Origin: Actinomycetota bacterium
GTDB lineage: Bacteria; Actinomycetota; Actinomycetes; S36-B12; UBA5976
Length of the DNA stretch: 13,049 nt
Assembly (NCBI GenBank): GCA_005789325.1
Contig: SXYE01000043.1
Coordinates: 1-13,049, forward strand
Direction: 5' to 3'
The position numbers were made by a program, and so were the translations under genes. Positions 12,982-13,049 of the stretch are shown here, piece by piece. Each line of letters starts with the position of its first letter. The first letter of the stretch is position 1. The notes beneath the pieces are model-generated. The model was not told the origin of the DNA. It ran no database searches and saw only the letters and a list, made by a program, of their open reading frames with translations.

Positions 12982-13049
12982 TGTCCGAAGGGGGACTTGA
13001 ACCCCCATCCCCGTTAAGGGACTAGCACCTCAAGCTAGCGCGTCTACCT
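12982..13049 (-). tRNA. tRNA-Leu (anticodon GAG), 5' end cut by window edge
   Basis: On the minus strand the sequence folds as the 3' three-quarters of a class II tRNA. The anticodon arm is CTAGC-TTGAGGT-GCTAG (13038-13022) with anticodon GAG at 13031-13029. A variable arm TCCC/GGGA (about 13021-13008), typical of Leu and Ser tRNAs, follows. The T arm is GGGGG-TTCAAGT-CCCCC (13006-12990), and the 3' acceptor strand TTCGGAC (12989-12983) is followed by discriminator A at 12982. Anticodon GAG and the AGGTAGACGCG D-loop part fit tRNA-Leu. The CCA end is not encoded, so a nucleotidyltransferase must add it. The 5' acceptor strand and part of the D arm lie beyond the window. Confidence 0.95.

Noticed and set aside
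1..13049. A previously undescribed multi-gene system, defence island or mobile element
   Set aside because: Nearly every gene fits a known housekeeping family; there are no transposases, integrases, inverted terminal repeats, CRISPR-like repeats or codon-use breaks.

Overview
The window reads as a chromosomal housekeeping segment from an AT-rich, streamlined actinobacterium. The gene order and protein types are actinobacterial: sufR-sufB-sufD-Rieske-sufC-sufS-sufU-sufT, a DUF3099 protein, a MabA/InhA-like fabG-fabI pair, a DUF4916 Nudix-like protein and a free-standing VKOR. The DNA, however, is rich in TTA, AAA and AGA codons and genes are packed almost without spacers. That combination suggests a freshwater or marine planktonic actinobacterium such as the Nanopelagicales (acI) group. 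This assignment is inference from gene content and base composition; no marker gene proves it.

Layout. Positions 1-44 (minus) may hold the first codons of a divergent gene. Positions 111-6510 (plus) carry an eight-gene SUF iron-sulfur cluster operon. Six of its seven gene junctions overlap by 1 or 4 nt, and the seventh has a 13-nt gap with a ribosome binding site. An ABC exporter half-transporter follows at 6545-8410 (plus). It meets tail to tail a minus-strand pair, DUF3099 and SURF1 (9431-8413). Divergent from that pair, fabG and fabI (9502-11031, plus) encode two reductive steps of type II fatty acid synthesis. They converge on an unrecognised conserved-looking gene (11762-11028, minus). 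Divergent from it, 11880-12980 (plus) holds a DUF4916 Nudix-like gene and a VKOR gene with no gap between them. A tRNA-Leu(GAG) lies on the minus strand and runs off the right edge.

How the genes work together. SufS and SufU mobilise and relay sulfur, SufB-SufC-SufD is the scaffold/ATPase, SufT helps maturation, and SufR, a DNA-binding protein with an apparent Fe-S cysteine set, probably represses the operon when clusters are plentiful. A 12-bp imperfect palindrome directly before the sufR start is a candidate operator. SURF1 points to an aa3-type cytochrome oxidase elsewhere in the genome. FabG and FabI act in membrane lipid synthesis, and VKOR in disulfide formation outside the membrane.

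I found no mobile element, CRISPR array, phage gene or clear novel system. The points worth a second look are the SufR operator candidate, a Nudix box lacking its usual catalytic glutamates, two convergent gene pairs whose stop codons overlap or nearly touch, a tRNA one base from a CDS stop, and one uncharacterised gene.
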